Assembly (NCBI GenBank): GCA_018241985.1 | Contig: JAFECV010000145.1 | Coordinates: 1-6,112 of the forward strand | DNA: 6,112 nucleotides | Source: Pseudomonadota bacterium | GTDB taxonomy: Bacteria > Pseudomonadota > Gammaproteobacteria > Burkholderiales > Burkholderiaceae_C | Direction: 5' to 3' | Part shown: piece by piece, positions 1 to 6,112 of the stretch | How positions within the stretch are numbered: position 1 is the first letter of the stretch | Layout: each line of letters opens with the position of its first letter | Translations under genes and position numbers: made by a program | The notes under the pieces: generated by a model | Told to the model about the DNA's origin: nothing | What the model saw: only the letters and a program-made list of their open reading frames with translations | The model's database searches: none

Positions 1-441
1 CTCGCGCAGCGTGCCGTCGATGCGAAAGCGCACGCTCGAATGGCGCTCGTACGGTTCGATGTGGATGTCGCTCGCGTTGTCGCGCGCCGCCTGCGTCAGG
101 AGCGCGTTGAGCATGCGGATGATCGGCGCGTCGTCGCTGGTCTCGAGCAGGTCCTCGATCGCCGGCAGCTCCTGCATCATGCGCGACAGGTCGGCGTCGC
201 CCTCGACCTCGCTCACCACGGTCGCCGCGCTCGACTCGCCCTGCGCATAGGCGGCGCTGATGCGCTGCGCCAGCGCCGCGGCGTCGGTGCGCTGCAGCGC
301 CTGCACCGTGTGCTTGCGCATCACCTCGCTCCACGCGCCCGGGTCGGGGCGGTCGGCATGCCACAGCGTCTGCTCGCGGCCGTCGTCCTCCAGCAGCAGC
401 TGGTGGCTGCGCGCGAACGCATAGGGCAGGGGGTAGCGCAC
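1..441 (-). CDS. gspE: Type II secretion ATPase GspE, N-terminal part (cut by window edge)
   Basis: GspE is the cytoplasmic hexameric ATPase that drives pseudopilus assembly in type II secretion, docking on the inner-membrane platform through GspL. Only the first 147 codons are present; the frame is open to position 1 and the Walker A, Walker B and zinc-binding parts lie outside the window. What is visible fits GspE: an early LPYAFAR segment (residues 5-11), an N1E-like docking region to about residue 100, then the conserved run [13 protein letters not shown] (103-115) and ASDIHIEP (123-130) followed by [11 protein letters not shown] at the edge. That block opens the N2E domain of the GspE/PilB family. 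The start is a GTG 17 nt after the gspD stop, with GGGAA about 5 nt upstream; no ATG fits better. This gives an unusually short leader before LPYAFAR. The gene is co-directional with gspD and probably translated from the same transcript. PilB-type pilus ATPases share these motifs, but the gspD neighbour favours GspE. Confidence 0.93.
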   Translation of the reverse strand, partial: MRYPLPYAFARSHQLLLEDDGREQTLWHADRPDPGAWSEVMRKHTVQALQRTDAAALAQRISAAYAQGESSAATVVSEVEGDADLSRMMQELPAIEDLLETSDDAPIIRMLNALLTQAARDNASDIHIEPYERHSSVRFRIDGTLRE

Positions 442-458
442 GGCCGTTCCCGCTCCCG

Positions 459-2786
459 CTATTCGGATGTCTCGCCGTGCGGCTGCACCTGCGTCGGGCC
501 GGTCGGCGGTGCGGTCTTCACGTTCGACGCGCCGCCCACTTCGCCCGGGCCGCTGCCCCAGGTGCCCGAGAGCCCCGGCGTCATCAGCGGCGCCGGCACC
601 GGGCGCTGCGGCGCCGCGGGCTGCCCCGGCGCCGACGGTGCCGGGGCCATCACCGGCGCGCTGTTCACCGGCACCGTGATGCTCGACGACGGCTGCGCCG
701 CCTGCTGCACTTCGCGCATCAGGTCGTAGCGGCTGAGCGACAGCGCACGGCTGTCGTCGGCGCTGCGCACGATCACCGGCCGCAGGAACACCATCAGGTT
801 GGTCTTGGTGCGCTCGCGCGTGTCGCTGCGAAACAGCGAGCCCACCAGCGGCACGTCGCCCAGCCCCGGCACCTTCTGCTGGTTCGCCGAATAGTTGTCC
901 TGCAGCAGCCCGCCGAGCACCACGATGCTGCCGTCGTCGACCAGCACCGTCGATTCGATCGAGCGCTTGTTCGTGGTCGGCCCGTTCAGGTTGTTCAGCG
1001 TGCCGGCCTGGATCGACGAGACCTCCTGGTAGATGCTCATTTTGACCGTTCCGTCCTCGCTGATCTGGGGCTTCACGCGCAGCGTCAGGCCCACGTCCTT
1101 GCGCTCGACCGTGGTGAACGGGTTCACCGAGCCGTTGCTGGTGTTCGCGTTGGTGTACTGGCCGGTGACGAACGGCACGTTCTGGCCGACCACGATCTTC
1201 GCTTCCTCGTTGTCGAGGGTCAGCAGCGTCGGCGTCGACAGCACGTTGCCGTCGCCGGTGCTCTGCAGGAAGTTCGCCAGCGCGCCCAGGGTGAACGCGC
1301 CGGCGCCGTTCTGGTGCGCGAGCGCCAGGTTGCCGCCGGCCGAGGTCGCCGGCACGGTGCCGCCCTTGATCGCATTCGCGAGCGAGAAGATGTTGGTGCC
1401 GCCGACGGTGAAGTTGGTGCCCAGCACGCCGACGTTGGCGCCGCCATTGCCCAGCAGCGCCTGCCACTGGATGCCGAATTGCGCCGCCTTGTCGGTGTTG
1501 ACCTCGGCGATCAGGCTCTCGACCAGCACCTGCGCGCGGCGGCCGTCGAGCTTGTCGATCACCGCGCGCAACTGACGGTACAGCGGCTCGGGCGCGCTGA
1601 TGATCAGCGAATTGGTGGCCGGATCGGCCTGGATCTGCCCGCCCAGCGACGGCTGCCCGCTCGGCTCGACCGCGGCCTGGGCGGCGGTCGACATCGGCGT
1701 CGCGCCGGCCCCGCCCGCCGCCGCGGTGCGCATCACCGGCGCGCTCGGGGCCTGCGACGCCGGCGCCGGCGCGGCGGCGCTTTCGCCGGCGCTGATCGCC
1801 GCGCGCAGCGTCGCCGCCAGCTTGACCGCGTCGGCATTCTTCAGGTAGACGACGTGGATGTTGCCGGCCGGGTTGCTGGTGTCGTCCGGCGCGCGGTCGA
1901 GCTGCTGCACCAGCGAGCGCACCAGCGCGGCGCGCGCCGGGTTCGCCGCGCGCATGATCAGCGAGTTGCTGCGCGGCTCGGCGATCAGCGCGGTGCGGGC
2001 GGCCTCGGCCTGGCCCGGCGCCGCGACCGTGCCGCCCGGTTCGATCAGCCGCTGCACCAGCGGCACCACGTCGGTCGCGATCGCGTTCTTCAGCGGAATG
2101 ATCTCGATGTCGGCGCCGTTCGACACGTCGAGCGCGGCGATGATGCGCGCGATGCGGTTCAGGTTGTCCGCGTAGTCGGTGATGATCAGCGCGTTTGCGC
2201 CCGGGTCGACGTTGATCGTGTTGTTCGGGCTGATCAGCGGCTTGAGCACCGGCACCAGGTTGTTCGCCGCCGCGAAATTGAGCTTGAAGATCTGGGTCAC
2301 GACCTGGCTGCCCGCCGACGGCCCCGCGCGGCCGCCGCGCGACACCGACACCTTGGACGACTGCAGCTTGGCCTCGGCCTCCGGCACTACCTTGTACAGG
2401 CCCTCGGTGTCGATCATCGTGTAGCCCTGCAGCCGCAGCGCGGCCAGGAACTGGTTGACCGCCACCTTCGGGCTCACCGGCTTGTCGGTCACCAGCGTGA
2501 TCGTGCCGTGCACGCGCGGGTCGACCACCACGTTGCGCCCGGTGATCGCGGCGATGGTGCGCGCGACCGCGTCGATGTCGGCGTTCTCGAAGTTCAGCGT
2601 CACCGGCTCGCCGGGGCGGATCGGAACCTCGGCTCTCGCCGCCGGGGCCGATGGCGACTGCCGAGCTGCCGCCGGCGCCGGCTGAGCCGCGGCGAACCGC
2701 GGCAGCCCGCAGAGCGCGAGCAGCAGAATCAGCAGTTGGAGCGATACCAGGGCCGCTGTCGGGCGAGGCGGGGAGTTGCGGTCCAT
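459..2786 (-). CDS. gspD: Type II secretion secretin GspD
   Basis: GspD forms the multimeric outer-membrane channel through which folded exoproteins leave the periplasm. The 775-residue protein has a Sec-type signal peptide (hydrophobic core about residues 11-27, likely cleavage near FAAAQ at 31-35). Periplasmic domains follow: N0 (about 62-137), N1 (162-222), N2 (225-298) and N3 (309-414), then the secretin barrel domain (about 416-672) with the signature [15 protein letters not shown] at 639-653. N3 is split by an Ala/Ser/Pro-rich insertion (about 335-380), and the protein ends in a Pro/Ala-rich tail (about 700-775). Length is slightly above the usual 650-770. I chose the ATG at 2786: GGA sits 7 nt upstream and the gspN stop is 4 nt away. 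The frame also extends to a TTG at 2798 inside gspN, but that codon has no Shine-Dalgarno match. Gene order N-D-E is typical of Burkholderiales T2SS operons. No pilotin gene is visible. Type IV pilus PilQ is unlikely, since there are no AMIN domains. Confidence 0.96.
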   Translation of the reverse strand: MDRNSPPRPTAALVSLQLLILLLALCGLPRFAAAQPAPAAARQSPSAPAARAEVPIRPGEPVTLNFENADIDAVARTIAAITGRNVVVDPRVHGTITLVTDKPVSPKVAVNQFLAALRLQGYTMIDTEGLYKVVPEAEAKLQSSKVSVSRGGRAGPSAGSQVVTQIFKLNFAAANNLVPVLKPLISPNNTINVDPGANALIITDYADNLNRIARIIAALDVSNGADIEIIPLKNAIATDVVPLVQRLIEPGGTVAAPGQAEAARTALIAEPRSNSLIMRAANPARAALVRSLVQQLDRAPDDTSNPAGNIHVVYLKNADAVKLAATLRAAISAGESAAAPAPASQAPSAPVMRTAAAGGAGATPMSTAAQAAVEPSGQPSLGGQIQADPATNSLIISAPEPLYRQLRAVIDKLDGRRAQVLVESLIAEVNTDKAAQFGIQWQALLGNGGANVGVLGTNFTVGGTNIFSLANAIKGGTVPATSAGGNLALAHQNGAGAFTLGALANFLQSTGDGNVLSTPTLLTLDNEEAKIVVGQNVPFVTGQYTNANTSNGSVNPFTTVERKDVGLTLRVKPQISEDGTVKMSIYQEVSSIQAGTLNNLNGPTTNKRSIESTVLVDDGSIVVLGGLLQDNYSANQQKVPGLGDVPLVGSLFRSDTRERTKTNLMVFLRPVIVRSADDSRALSLSRYDLMREVQQAAQPSSSITVPVNSAPVMAPAPSAPGQPAAPQRPVPAPLMTPGLSGTWGSGPGEVGGASNVKTAPPTGPTQVQPHGETSE

Positions 2787-2790
2787 GCGG

Positions 2791-3591
2791 TTATCCAATC
2801 GTGATGATCGAGCGTTCGCCGTCGCGCCGTCCGATGATGTTCAGCAGGTTGGAGAGCGCGGCCGCCCGGTCCGGCGCGGCCTGCGCGATGCCGCGGAAGC
2901 GCCAGTTCGAGCCCGCCCATTCGCCGCGGCCGGACAGTTGCAGGCTGCCTTCCAGCGTCTCCAGGGAGAGGCGCGGTGTCGCTCCGCCGTCGAGTGTCAA
3001 TCGATAACTGCCCATGGGTTTCAGGGTCGACAGGCGCGACGACAGCCCGTTCGCGTCGAGCCGGGCCTGGCCGGCCAGGGTCAGCCGACCCTTGATCCAT
3101 TCTACTGAAAGCCCTTCGGTCGAAAGTACCAATGCGCCCTCGGGCTGCACCGTATTCCACGGCGTGCCCAGGCCGGCGAGCAGCGCCGCCGGCCATTGCG
3201 ACCGGCCGTCCGCCAGCGTCAGATGGCCCCCGCCCCAGCGCGGACTGAAATGCAGCCGCAGCGGCTGCGACGTGCAGCAGGTGGCGTCGACCTGCGCCCG
3301 CAGCCCGCTCCAGTCGGGCCGCAGCTTCCAGCGGACTGCGCCCGGCAGCGCGAGCGCGGCGCGGCTGCCCGCGCCTCCCGTCAGCGCCAGTCCGGCGGAG
3401 CCGTTCCACACCGTTCCCAGCGGCTGCAGCAGTTGCACCCGGCCGCCGGTCGCGCCCTCGATCCGCGCCGCGAGCCAGCTCGCCGGCGCGAACACGACGA
3501 TGGCGATGAGCGCGCCCACCGCCGCGCCGGCCAGCGCCGATGCCGAGGGCTGGCGCGCGCCGCGAGGCCGGGCCGGGGTGCGCGCCATCAT
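2791..3591 (-). CDS. gspN: Type II secretion accessory protein GspN
   Basis: This encodes a 266-residue protein of the GspN family, a bitopic inner-membrane T2SS component present only in some lineages and dispensable in several; its exact role is unclear. A basic N-terminus is followed by one membrane helix (about residues 18-41) and a periplasmic beta-rich domain. Family-like features are GTVWNGSA at 59-66, PMGSYRL at 192-198 and the end LLNIIGRRDGERSIITIG at 249-266. Two adjacent cysteines (105-106) could form or exchange disulfides in the periplasm. The ATG at 3591 overlaps the stop of the upstream frame by 4 nt (ATGA), with GGAG just upstream; a second ATG follows immediately at 3588, so the true start could be one codon later. 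The overlap suggests translational coupling to gspM, the normal upstream partner, which here survives only as a C-terminal remnant. The gene itself looks intact and has the expected length of about 250-270 residues. Confidence 0.9.
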   Translation of the reverse strand: MMARTPARPRGARQPSASALAGAAVGALIAIVVFAPASWLAARIEGATGGRVQLLQPLGTVWNGSAGLALTGGAGSRAALALPGAVRWKLRPDWSGLRAQVDATCCTSQPLRLHFSPRWGGGHLTLADGRSQWPAALLAGLGTPWNTVQPEGALVLSTEGLSVEWIKGRLTLAGQARLDANGLSSRLSTLKPMGSYRLTLDGGATPRLSLETLEGSLQLSGRGEWAGSNWRFRGIAQAAPDRAAALSNLLNIIGRRDGERSIITIG

Positions 3592-3812
3592 CGCTCCGGC
3601 AACCCGAGCACCACGGTGCCGCTCCAGCGCGCGTCACCGGCTGTGCCCGCGTCGAGGTTGAGCCGGGCGTCGGTCGGCAGCGCGCGTGCGTTGATCCGTG
3701 CCTGGGTCAGCCAGGCCGCGAGCGTCTCGGCCGGCACGCGCTTGAAGTTCACCGTGGCGCGCCCGCCGGCGAGGTTGAGTTGCGCGCCGCTGCCGAGCGC
3801 AGCCACCGACGT
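3588..3812 (-). pseudogene. gspM: GspM C-terminal remnant
   Basis: This is the last 74 codons plus stop of what appears to be gspM, the inner-membrane T2SS platform protein that partners GspL. An intact GspM is about 160-180 residues, with a short cytoplasmic tail, one membrane helix and a periplasmic ferredoxin-like domain. Here only part of the periplasmic domain remains: a strand around GAQLNLAGGRATVNF, a helix around AETLAAWLTQARINARAL and a final strand pair ending in RWSGTVVLGLPER. Membrane anchor and N-terminal half are missing. Identification rests on position (directly before gspN, with a 4-nt overlap, as in M-N-D-E operons) and on the look of the sequence; GspM is poorly conserved, so this is less certain than gspN or gspD. 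Without the anchor, this copy should not work in the secretion platform. Confidence 0.68.
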
Positions 3813-4442
3813 CTGCAGCGCGCGCAGCGCCTCGTTCACGCGCTGGCGCGACAGGCCGACCAGGTAGGCCAGTTCCTGCTGCGTGATGCGCAGCAGGTCG
3901 CCGACGCCGGGGAACAGCACCGGGTTCACCAGCGCGGCCAGGCTGCGCGCGACGCGCTGCTCGGGGCTGTGCAGGCGGTCGGTTTCGCGCGCGCCGATGA
4001 ACTGCGCGAGCCGCTCGTTCAACTGGTTCATCACGAAGCGGTTGAAGCCGATCGAATGATCCAGCAGCCAGTGGAAGGTGTCCACCGGCAGGCCGGCGAC
4101 GCGGCTCTTGCGCAGCGCCTGGATGTTGTAGCGGTAGGCCTCGCGCTTCAACACCGTGCCCTCGCCGAACCAGCCGCCGGGCGTGACGCCGGTGTAGGTG
4201 ATGTCGCGGCCCTGCTCGGTCACGGCGCTCATCTTCAGCAAGCCGTCGATCAGGCCGAACCAGTAGGTGGCGGGCCTGCCGAAGCGGCACACCAGGTCGC
4301 CCGGTTCGGCTTCGCTGACGCGCAGCTCGGGCACGGCGCGCTCGCGCTCGGCCGGCTGCAGGTGCGGCAGCCAGGGCACGCCAGCCAGCTCGCTGTCCGT
4401 GAGCAGGCGGCGGCGTTCGTGCAGGCTCGGGGCATTCGCCAT
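3588..4442 (-). CDS. Hybrid frame: Crp/Fnr-family regulator fused to GspM C-terminus
   Basis: One uninterrupted 284-residue frame made of two unrelated parts. Residues 1-210 are a Crp/Fnr-type transcription factor: a cyclic-nucleotide-binding-like beta-roll (about 30-125, with PGDLV at 47-51 and GGWFGEG at 89-95), a dimerisation helix (about 128-155) and a helix-turn-helix (ITQQELAYLVGLSRQRVNEALRAL, 186-209). In the ligand pocket the arginine matching CRP R82 appears kept (R104), but the next serine is tyrosine (Y105), so cAMP binding is doubtful. There is a single cysteine (C52), so it is not an Fe-S FNR sensor. The usual winged hairpin after the recognition helix is absent. Residues 211-284 instead resemble the periplasmic C-terminal domain of GspM (RATVNFKRVPAETLAAWL at 228-245, RWSGTVVL at 272-279). 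A wing-less regulator with a periplasmic domain attached is probably non-functional or altered. The ATG at 4442 is chosen because longer starts would place the coding region over the operator; its Shine-Dalgarno is weak. An assembly join is a real alternative. Confidence 0.72.
   Translation of the reverse strand: MANAPSLHERRRLLTDSELAGVPWLPHLQPAERERAVPELRVSEAEPGDLVCRFGRPATYWFGLIDGLLKMSAVTEQGRDITYTGVTPGGWFGEGTVLKREAYRYNIQALRKSRVAGLPVDTFHWLLDHSIGFNRFVMNQLNERLAQFIGARETDRLHSPEQRVARSLAALVNPVLFPGVGDLLRITQQELAYLVGLSRQRVNEALRALQTSVAALGSGAQLNLAGGRATVNFKRVPAETLAAWLTQARINARALPTDARLNLDAGTAGDARWSGTVVLGLPER
3813..3830 (-). other. Junction between regulator and gspM sequence
   Basis: On the coding strand these 18 bases read GCGCTGCGCGCGCTGCAG, encoding ALRALQ. 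This is the last stretch that still fits a Crp/Fnr recognition helix; the following residues (TSVAALG) fit GspM. The heptamer GCGCTGC occurs twice within it, 9 nt apart, and such short GC-rich repeats could serve as microhomology for a deletion or equally cause an assembly join. The exact breakpoint cannot be fixed by eye. Confidence 0.6.
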
Positions 4443-4474
4443 ATCAGGGAAAAACCCAGTCAGAAAGTGGGCAA

Positions 4475-4504
4475 ATTGTCGGCGAAACGACAACATGGCG
4501 TCAA
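4475..4504 (-). promoter_or_regulatory. Candidate sigma-70 promoter of the Crp/Fnr regulator
   Basis: On the minus strand, TTGACG (4504-4499; five of six matches to the -35 consensus) is followed after 18 nt by GACAAT (4480-4475; four of six to the -10). Transcription would start near 4468, leaving a leader of about 26 nt before the ATG at 4442. The -10 and spacer are covered by the palindrome at 4476-4493, which would suit autorepression. If the fusion downstream is real, this promoter would also transcribe gspN, gspD and gspE. Assignment is from consensus matching only. Confidence 0.45.
4476..4493. promoter_or_regulatory. Palindromic operator, CRP-like spacing
   Basis: TTGTCG and CGACAA form perfect 6-bp arms separated by 6 bp. 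The inner part, TGTCG-N6-CGACA, has the same 5-6-5 geometry as the classical CRP site TGTGA-N6-TCACA. It lies in the divergent intergenic region, 33 nt from the regulator start and 94 nt from the ligase start, so it is the natural candidate for the site bound by the adjacent Crp/Fnr-type regulator. The altered half-site agrees with a recognition helix differing from that of CRP (SRQRVNE instead of SRETVGR). Binding is inferred. Confidence 0.55.
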
Positions 4505-4514
4505 AGTGCGCTCT

Positions 4515-4520
4515 TACCAT
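4515..4520 (+). promoter_or_regulatory. Candidate -10 element for the acyl-CoA ligase gene
   Basis: TACCAT matches four of six positions of the -10 consensus. No good -35 hexamer lies upstream at the right distance. A start near 4527 would put the centre of the palindrome (4484.5) at about -42, close to the position used by class II CRP-type activators, which often replace a poor -35. The leader would be about 60 nt. This is a weak match supported mainly by the spacing argument. Confidence 0.27.
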
Positions 4521-4573
4521 CCGCACCATACATAGGCCCGCCCCGGCGCAACCGGAGCGACGGGACAGGAGCG

Positions 4574-4579
4574 AAGGAA
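4574..4579 (+). promoter_or_regulatory. Ribosome binding site of the acyl-CoA ligase gene
   Basis: AAGGAA ends 8 nt before the ATG at 4588, a suitable spacing. A nearer GGAG (4582-4585) is only 2 nt from the ATG and too close to act as the main site. This supports the chosen start. Confidence 0.6.
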
Positions 4580-4587
4580 CCGGAGAC

Positions 4588-6112
4588 ATGCCGCCCGTGG
4601 CAACCACCTTTCCCAGCCTGCTGCTGCAGCACGCGCGCCAGCGCCCGCAGGCGCCGGCGCTGCGCGAGAAGGAATACGGCATCTGGCAGACCTGGAGCTG
4701 GCAGCGCGCGCACGCGGACGTGCGCGACATGGCGCTGGGGCTGGCGGCGCTGGGCTTCGCCGCCGGGCAGAACCTGGGCCTGGTCGGCGACAACCGCCCG
4801 CATCTGTACCTGATGGCCCTCGCCGCGCAATCGCTCGGCGGCGTGCCGGTGCCGATGTACCAGGACGCGGTGGCGGCCGAGATGGCGTTCGTGCTGCGCG
4901 ACGCCGAGGTGCAGTTCGCGTACGCCGAGAATCAGGAGCAGGTCGACAAGCTGCTCGAGTTGCGCGCGGCGGCGGGCGAAGCCGCGGTGCCCGGCCTCGC
5001 GCACATCGTCTACGACGACCCGCGCGGCCTGCGCAACTACCGCGGCGCCGGCCTGATCAGCGTGCAGGAACTGATCGCGCTTGGCCGCCGCGAGAGCCAA
5101 GCGCACCCGAAGCTGTTCGACGAACGCGTGGCACAGGTGAAGCCCCATGACGTCGCGGTGATCCTCTACACCTCGGGCACCACCGGCCGGCCCAAGGGCG
5201 TGTGCCAGACGCACGCGGCCTTCATCGCGGCGGCGGACGGCGGCGTCGCCACCGACCATTTGCGCGGCGACGACAACGTGCTGTCGTACCTGCCGCCGGC
5301 CTGGGTCGGCGACTTTTTGTTCTCGATGGCGCAGTGGCTGGTGGCCGGCTTTGCGATCAACTGCCCCGAGTCGGGCGAGACGGTGGCGATCGACATGCGC
5401 GAGATCGGCCCGACCTACTACTTCGCGCCGCCGCGGGTGTTCGAGGCGATGCTGACCTCGGTCTCGATCCGGATGGAAGACGCCGCGCGCATCAAGCGCT
5501 GGCTGCACGAGCGCTTCATGGGCGTGGCGCGGCGCGTCGGCGCCGACATCCTCGACGCCAAGCGCGTGCCGCTGCACGACCGGCTGCTGTACGGCCTCGG
5601 CAACCTGCTGGTCTATGGGCCGCTGAAGAACGCGCTCGGCCTGTCGCGCATCCGCGTCGCCTACACCGCGGGCGCGGCGATCGGGCCGGACCTGTTCCGC
5701 TTCTTCCGCTCGATCGGCGTCAACCTGAAGCAGCTGTACGGCCAGACCGAGACCTGCGCCTACGTCTGCCTGCAGCGCGACGGTCAGGTCCGGCTCGACA
5801 GCGTCGGCCAGGCGGCGCCCGGCATCGAGATCCGGATCGCCGACAACGGCGAGGTGCTGGTCAAGGGCGTCTCGGTGCTGAAGGCCTACTACAAGCGCCC
5901 CGATGCGACCGCCGAGGTGATCGACGCGCAGGGCTACTTCCACACCGGCGACGCCGGCGTGCTGAGCGCCGACGGCCACCTGCGCATCATCGACCGCGCG
6001 AAGGACGTGGGCCGGCTGAACGGCCCGCAGGGCAGCTGCCAGGGCGCGATGTTCGCGCCCAACTACATCGAGAACAAGCTCAAGTTCTTCCCGCAGATCA
6101 AGGAAGCGGTCT
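4588..6112 (+). CDS. AMP-forming long-chain acyl-CoA ligase, N-terminal 508 residues (cut by window edge)
   Basis: An ANL-superfamily enzyme that activates a carboxylic acid, probably a fatty acid, with ATP to an acyl-adenylate and transfers it to CoA; it resembles the long-chain acyl-CoA synthetases of COG1022. The frame is open to the right edge with 508 codons present; family members of about 600-650 residues imply roughly 100-140 are missing, including the catalytic A10 lysine. Visible motifs are the phosphate-binding YTSGTTGRPKG (A3, 194-204), YGQTET (A5, 384-389), YFHTGD (A7, 450-455) and LRIIDRAKD (A8, 465-473). Between A8 and the conserved MFAPNYIENKLKFFP the segment NGPQGSCQG looks about six residues longer than the usual short loop. 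No signal peptide is seen, so it is cytoplasmic. It diverges from the Crp/Fnr regulator across 145 nt; in Burkholderiales such ligases often precede branched-chain amino-acid-type ABC transporter genes, which would lie beyond the window. The substrate cannot be told from sequence. Confidence 0.93.
   Translation, partial: MPPVATTFPSLLLQHARQRPQAPALREKEYGIWQTWSWQRAHADVRDMALGLAALGFAAGQNLGLVGDNRPHLYLMALAAQSLGGVPVPMYQDAVAAEMAFVLRDAEVQFAYAENQEQVDKLLELRAAAGEAAVPGLAHIVYDDPRGLRNYRGAGLISVQELIALGRRESQAHPKLFDERVAQVKPHDVAVILYTSGTTGRPKGVCQTHAAFIAAADGGVATDHLRGDDNVLSYLPPAWVGDFLFSMAQWLVAGFAINCPESGETVAIDMREIGPTYYFAPPRVFEAMLTSVSIRMEDAARIKRWLHERFMGVARRVGADILDAKRVPLHDRLLYGLGNLLVYGPLKNALGLSRIRVAYTAGAAIGPDLFRFFRSIGVNLKQLYGQTETCAYVCLQRDGQVRLDSVGQAAPGIEIRIADNGEVLVKGVSVLKAYYKRPDATAEVIDAQGYFHTGDAGVLSADGHLRIIDRAKDVGRLNGPQGSCQGAMFAPNYIENKLKFFPQIKEAV

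Noticed and set aside
442..458. A terminator or promoter between gspD and gspE
   Set aside because: The gap is only 17 nt and holds just a possible Shine-Dalgarno sequence; no hairpin with a T-run or promoter hexamers are seen.
477..2804. A 775-codon open frame on the plus strand, antisense to gspD
   Set aside because: Its product is dominated by Arg, His, Ala, Asp and Val repeats with no domain-like pattern, as expected for the complement of a GC-rich gene. The minus-strand frame is an unmistakable secretin.
2729..3637. A 302-codon minus-strand frame overlapping gspN in another phase
   Set aside because: Arg/Ala/Gly-rich shadow with no recognisable motif; gspN occupies the region with a membrane helix and family motifs.
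4476..4493. Reading the palindrome as a transcription terminator
   Set aside because: The arms are only 6 bp with no following T-run on either strand, and the site lies between divergent gene starts, where an operator is far more likely.
4476..4493. Reading the palindrome as an FNR box
   Set aside because: FNR sites are TTGAT-N4-ATCAA; the arms here are TTGTC/GACAA with N8 spacing, and the regulator lacks the cysteine cluster of FNR.
4443..4793. N-terminal extension of the regulator fusion up to 4793
   Set aside because: The extra residues have no Crp-like character, would cover the operator and promoters and the start of the ligase gene, and the ATG at 4442 gives a normal regulator N-terminus.
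4501..5979. A 492-codon open frame on the minus strand, antisense to the acyl-CoA ligase
   Set aside because: Low-complexity Arg/His/Val/Gln composition typical of GC-rich antisense frames, while the plus strand carries all the adenylation motifs.

Overview
The window is GC-rich, tightly packed bacterial DNA with no RNA genes, insertion sequences or CRISPR array that I can see. Gene content and protein style suggest a betaproteobacterium of the order Burkholderiales. This rests on the type II secretion order M-N-D-E and on a Crp/Fnr regulator divergent from a long-chain acyl-CoA ligase. It is recognition from family knowledge, not a database match.

Layout. Positions 1 to about 3812, minus strand, carry part of a type II secretion (T2SS) operon, read right to left: a C-terminal remnant of gspM, then gspN, gspD (outer-membrane secretin) and the first 147 codons of gspE (assembly ATPase, cut by the left edge). 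The genes are packed: a 4-nt stop/start overlap between the gspM remnant and gspN, 4 nt between gspN and gspD, and 17 nt between gspD and gspE. From about 3813 to 4442, also minus strand, lies a Crp/Fnr-family regulator. Positions 4443-4587 are a divergent control region with a clear CRP-like palindrome. From 4588 to the right edge, plus strand, runs an AMP-forming acyl-CoA ligase cut off after 508 codons.

The unusual point is the join between the two halves. The regulator has no stop at its expected end. Just after its DNA-recognition helix the reading frame continues without interruption into what looks like the last 74 residues of GspM, giving one 284-codon hybrid frame. The regulator has lost its winged hairpin, and GspM has lost its membrane anchor and N-terminal half. 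This is either a genuine deletion or rearrangement between two unrelated loci, perhaps helped by a GCGCTGC repeat at the joint, or an assembly chimera. If real, it removes the genes normally upstream of gspM and places gspN-gspD-gspE behind the regulator's own promoter.

How the parts would work together: GspE powers and GspD forms the outer-membrane channel of the T2SS, and GspN is an accessory inner-membrane protein. The regulator and ligase form a separate divergent module, in which the palindrome is well placed to repress the regulator's promoter and to activate the ligase's promoter. I found no wholly new system; the regulator-GspM fusion is the item most worth checking.
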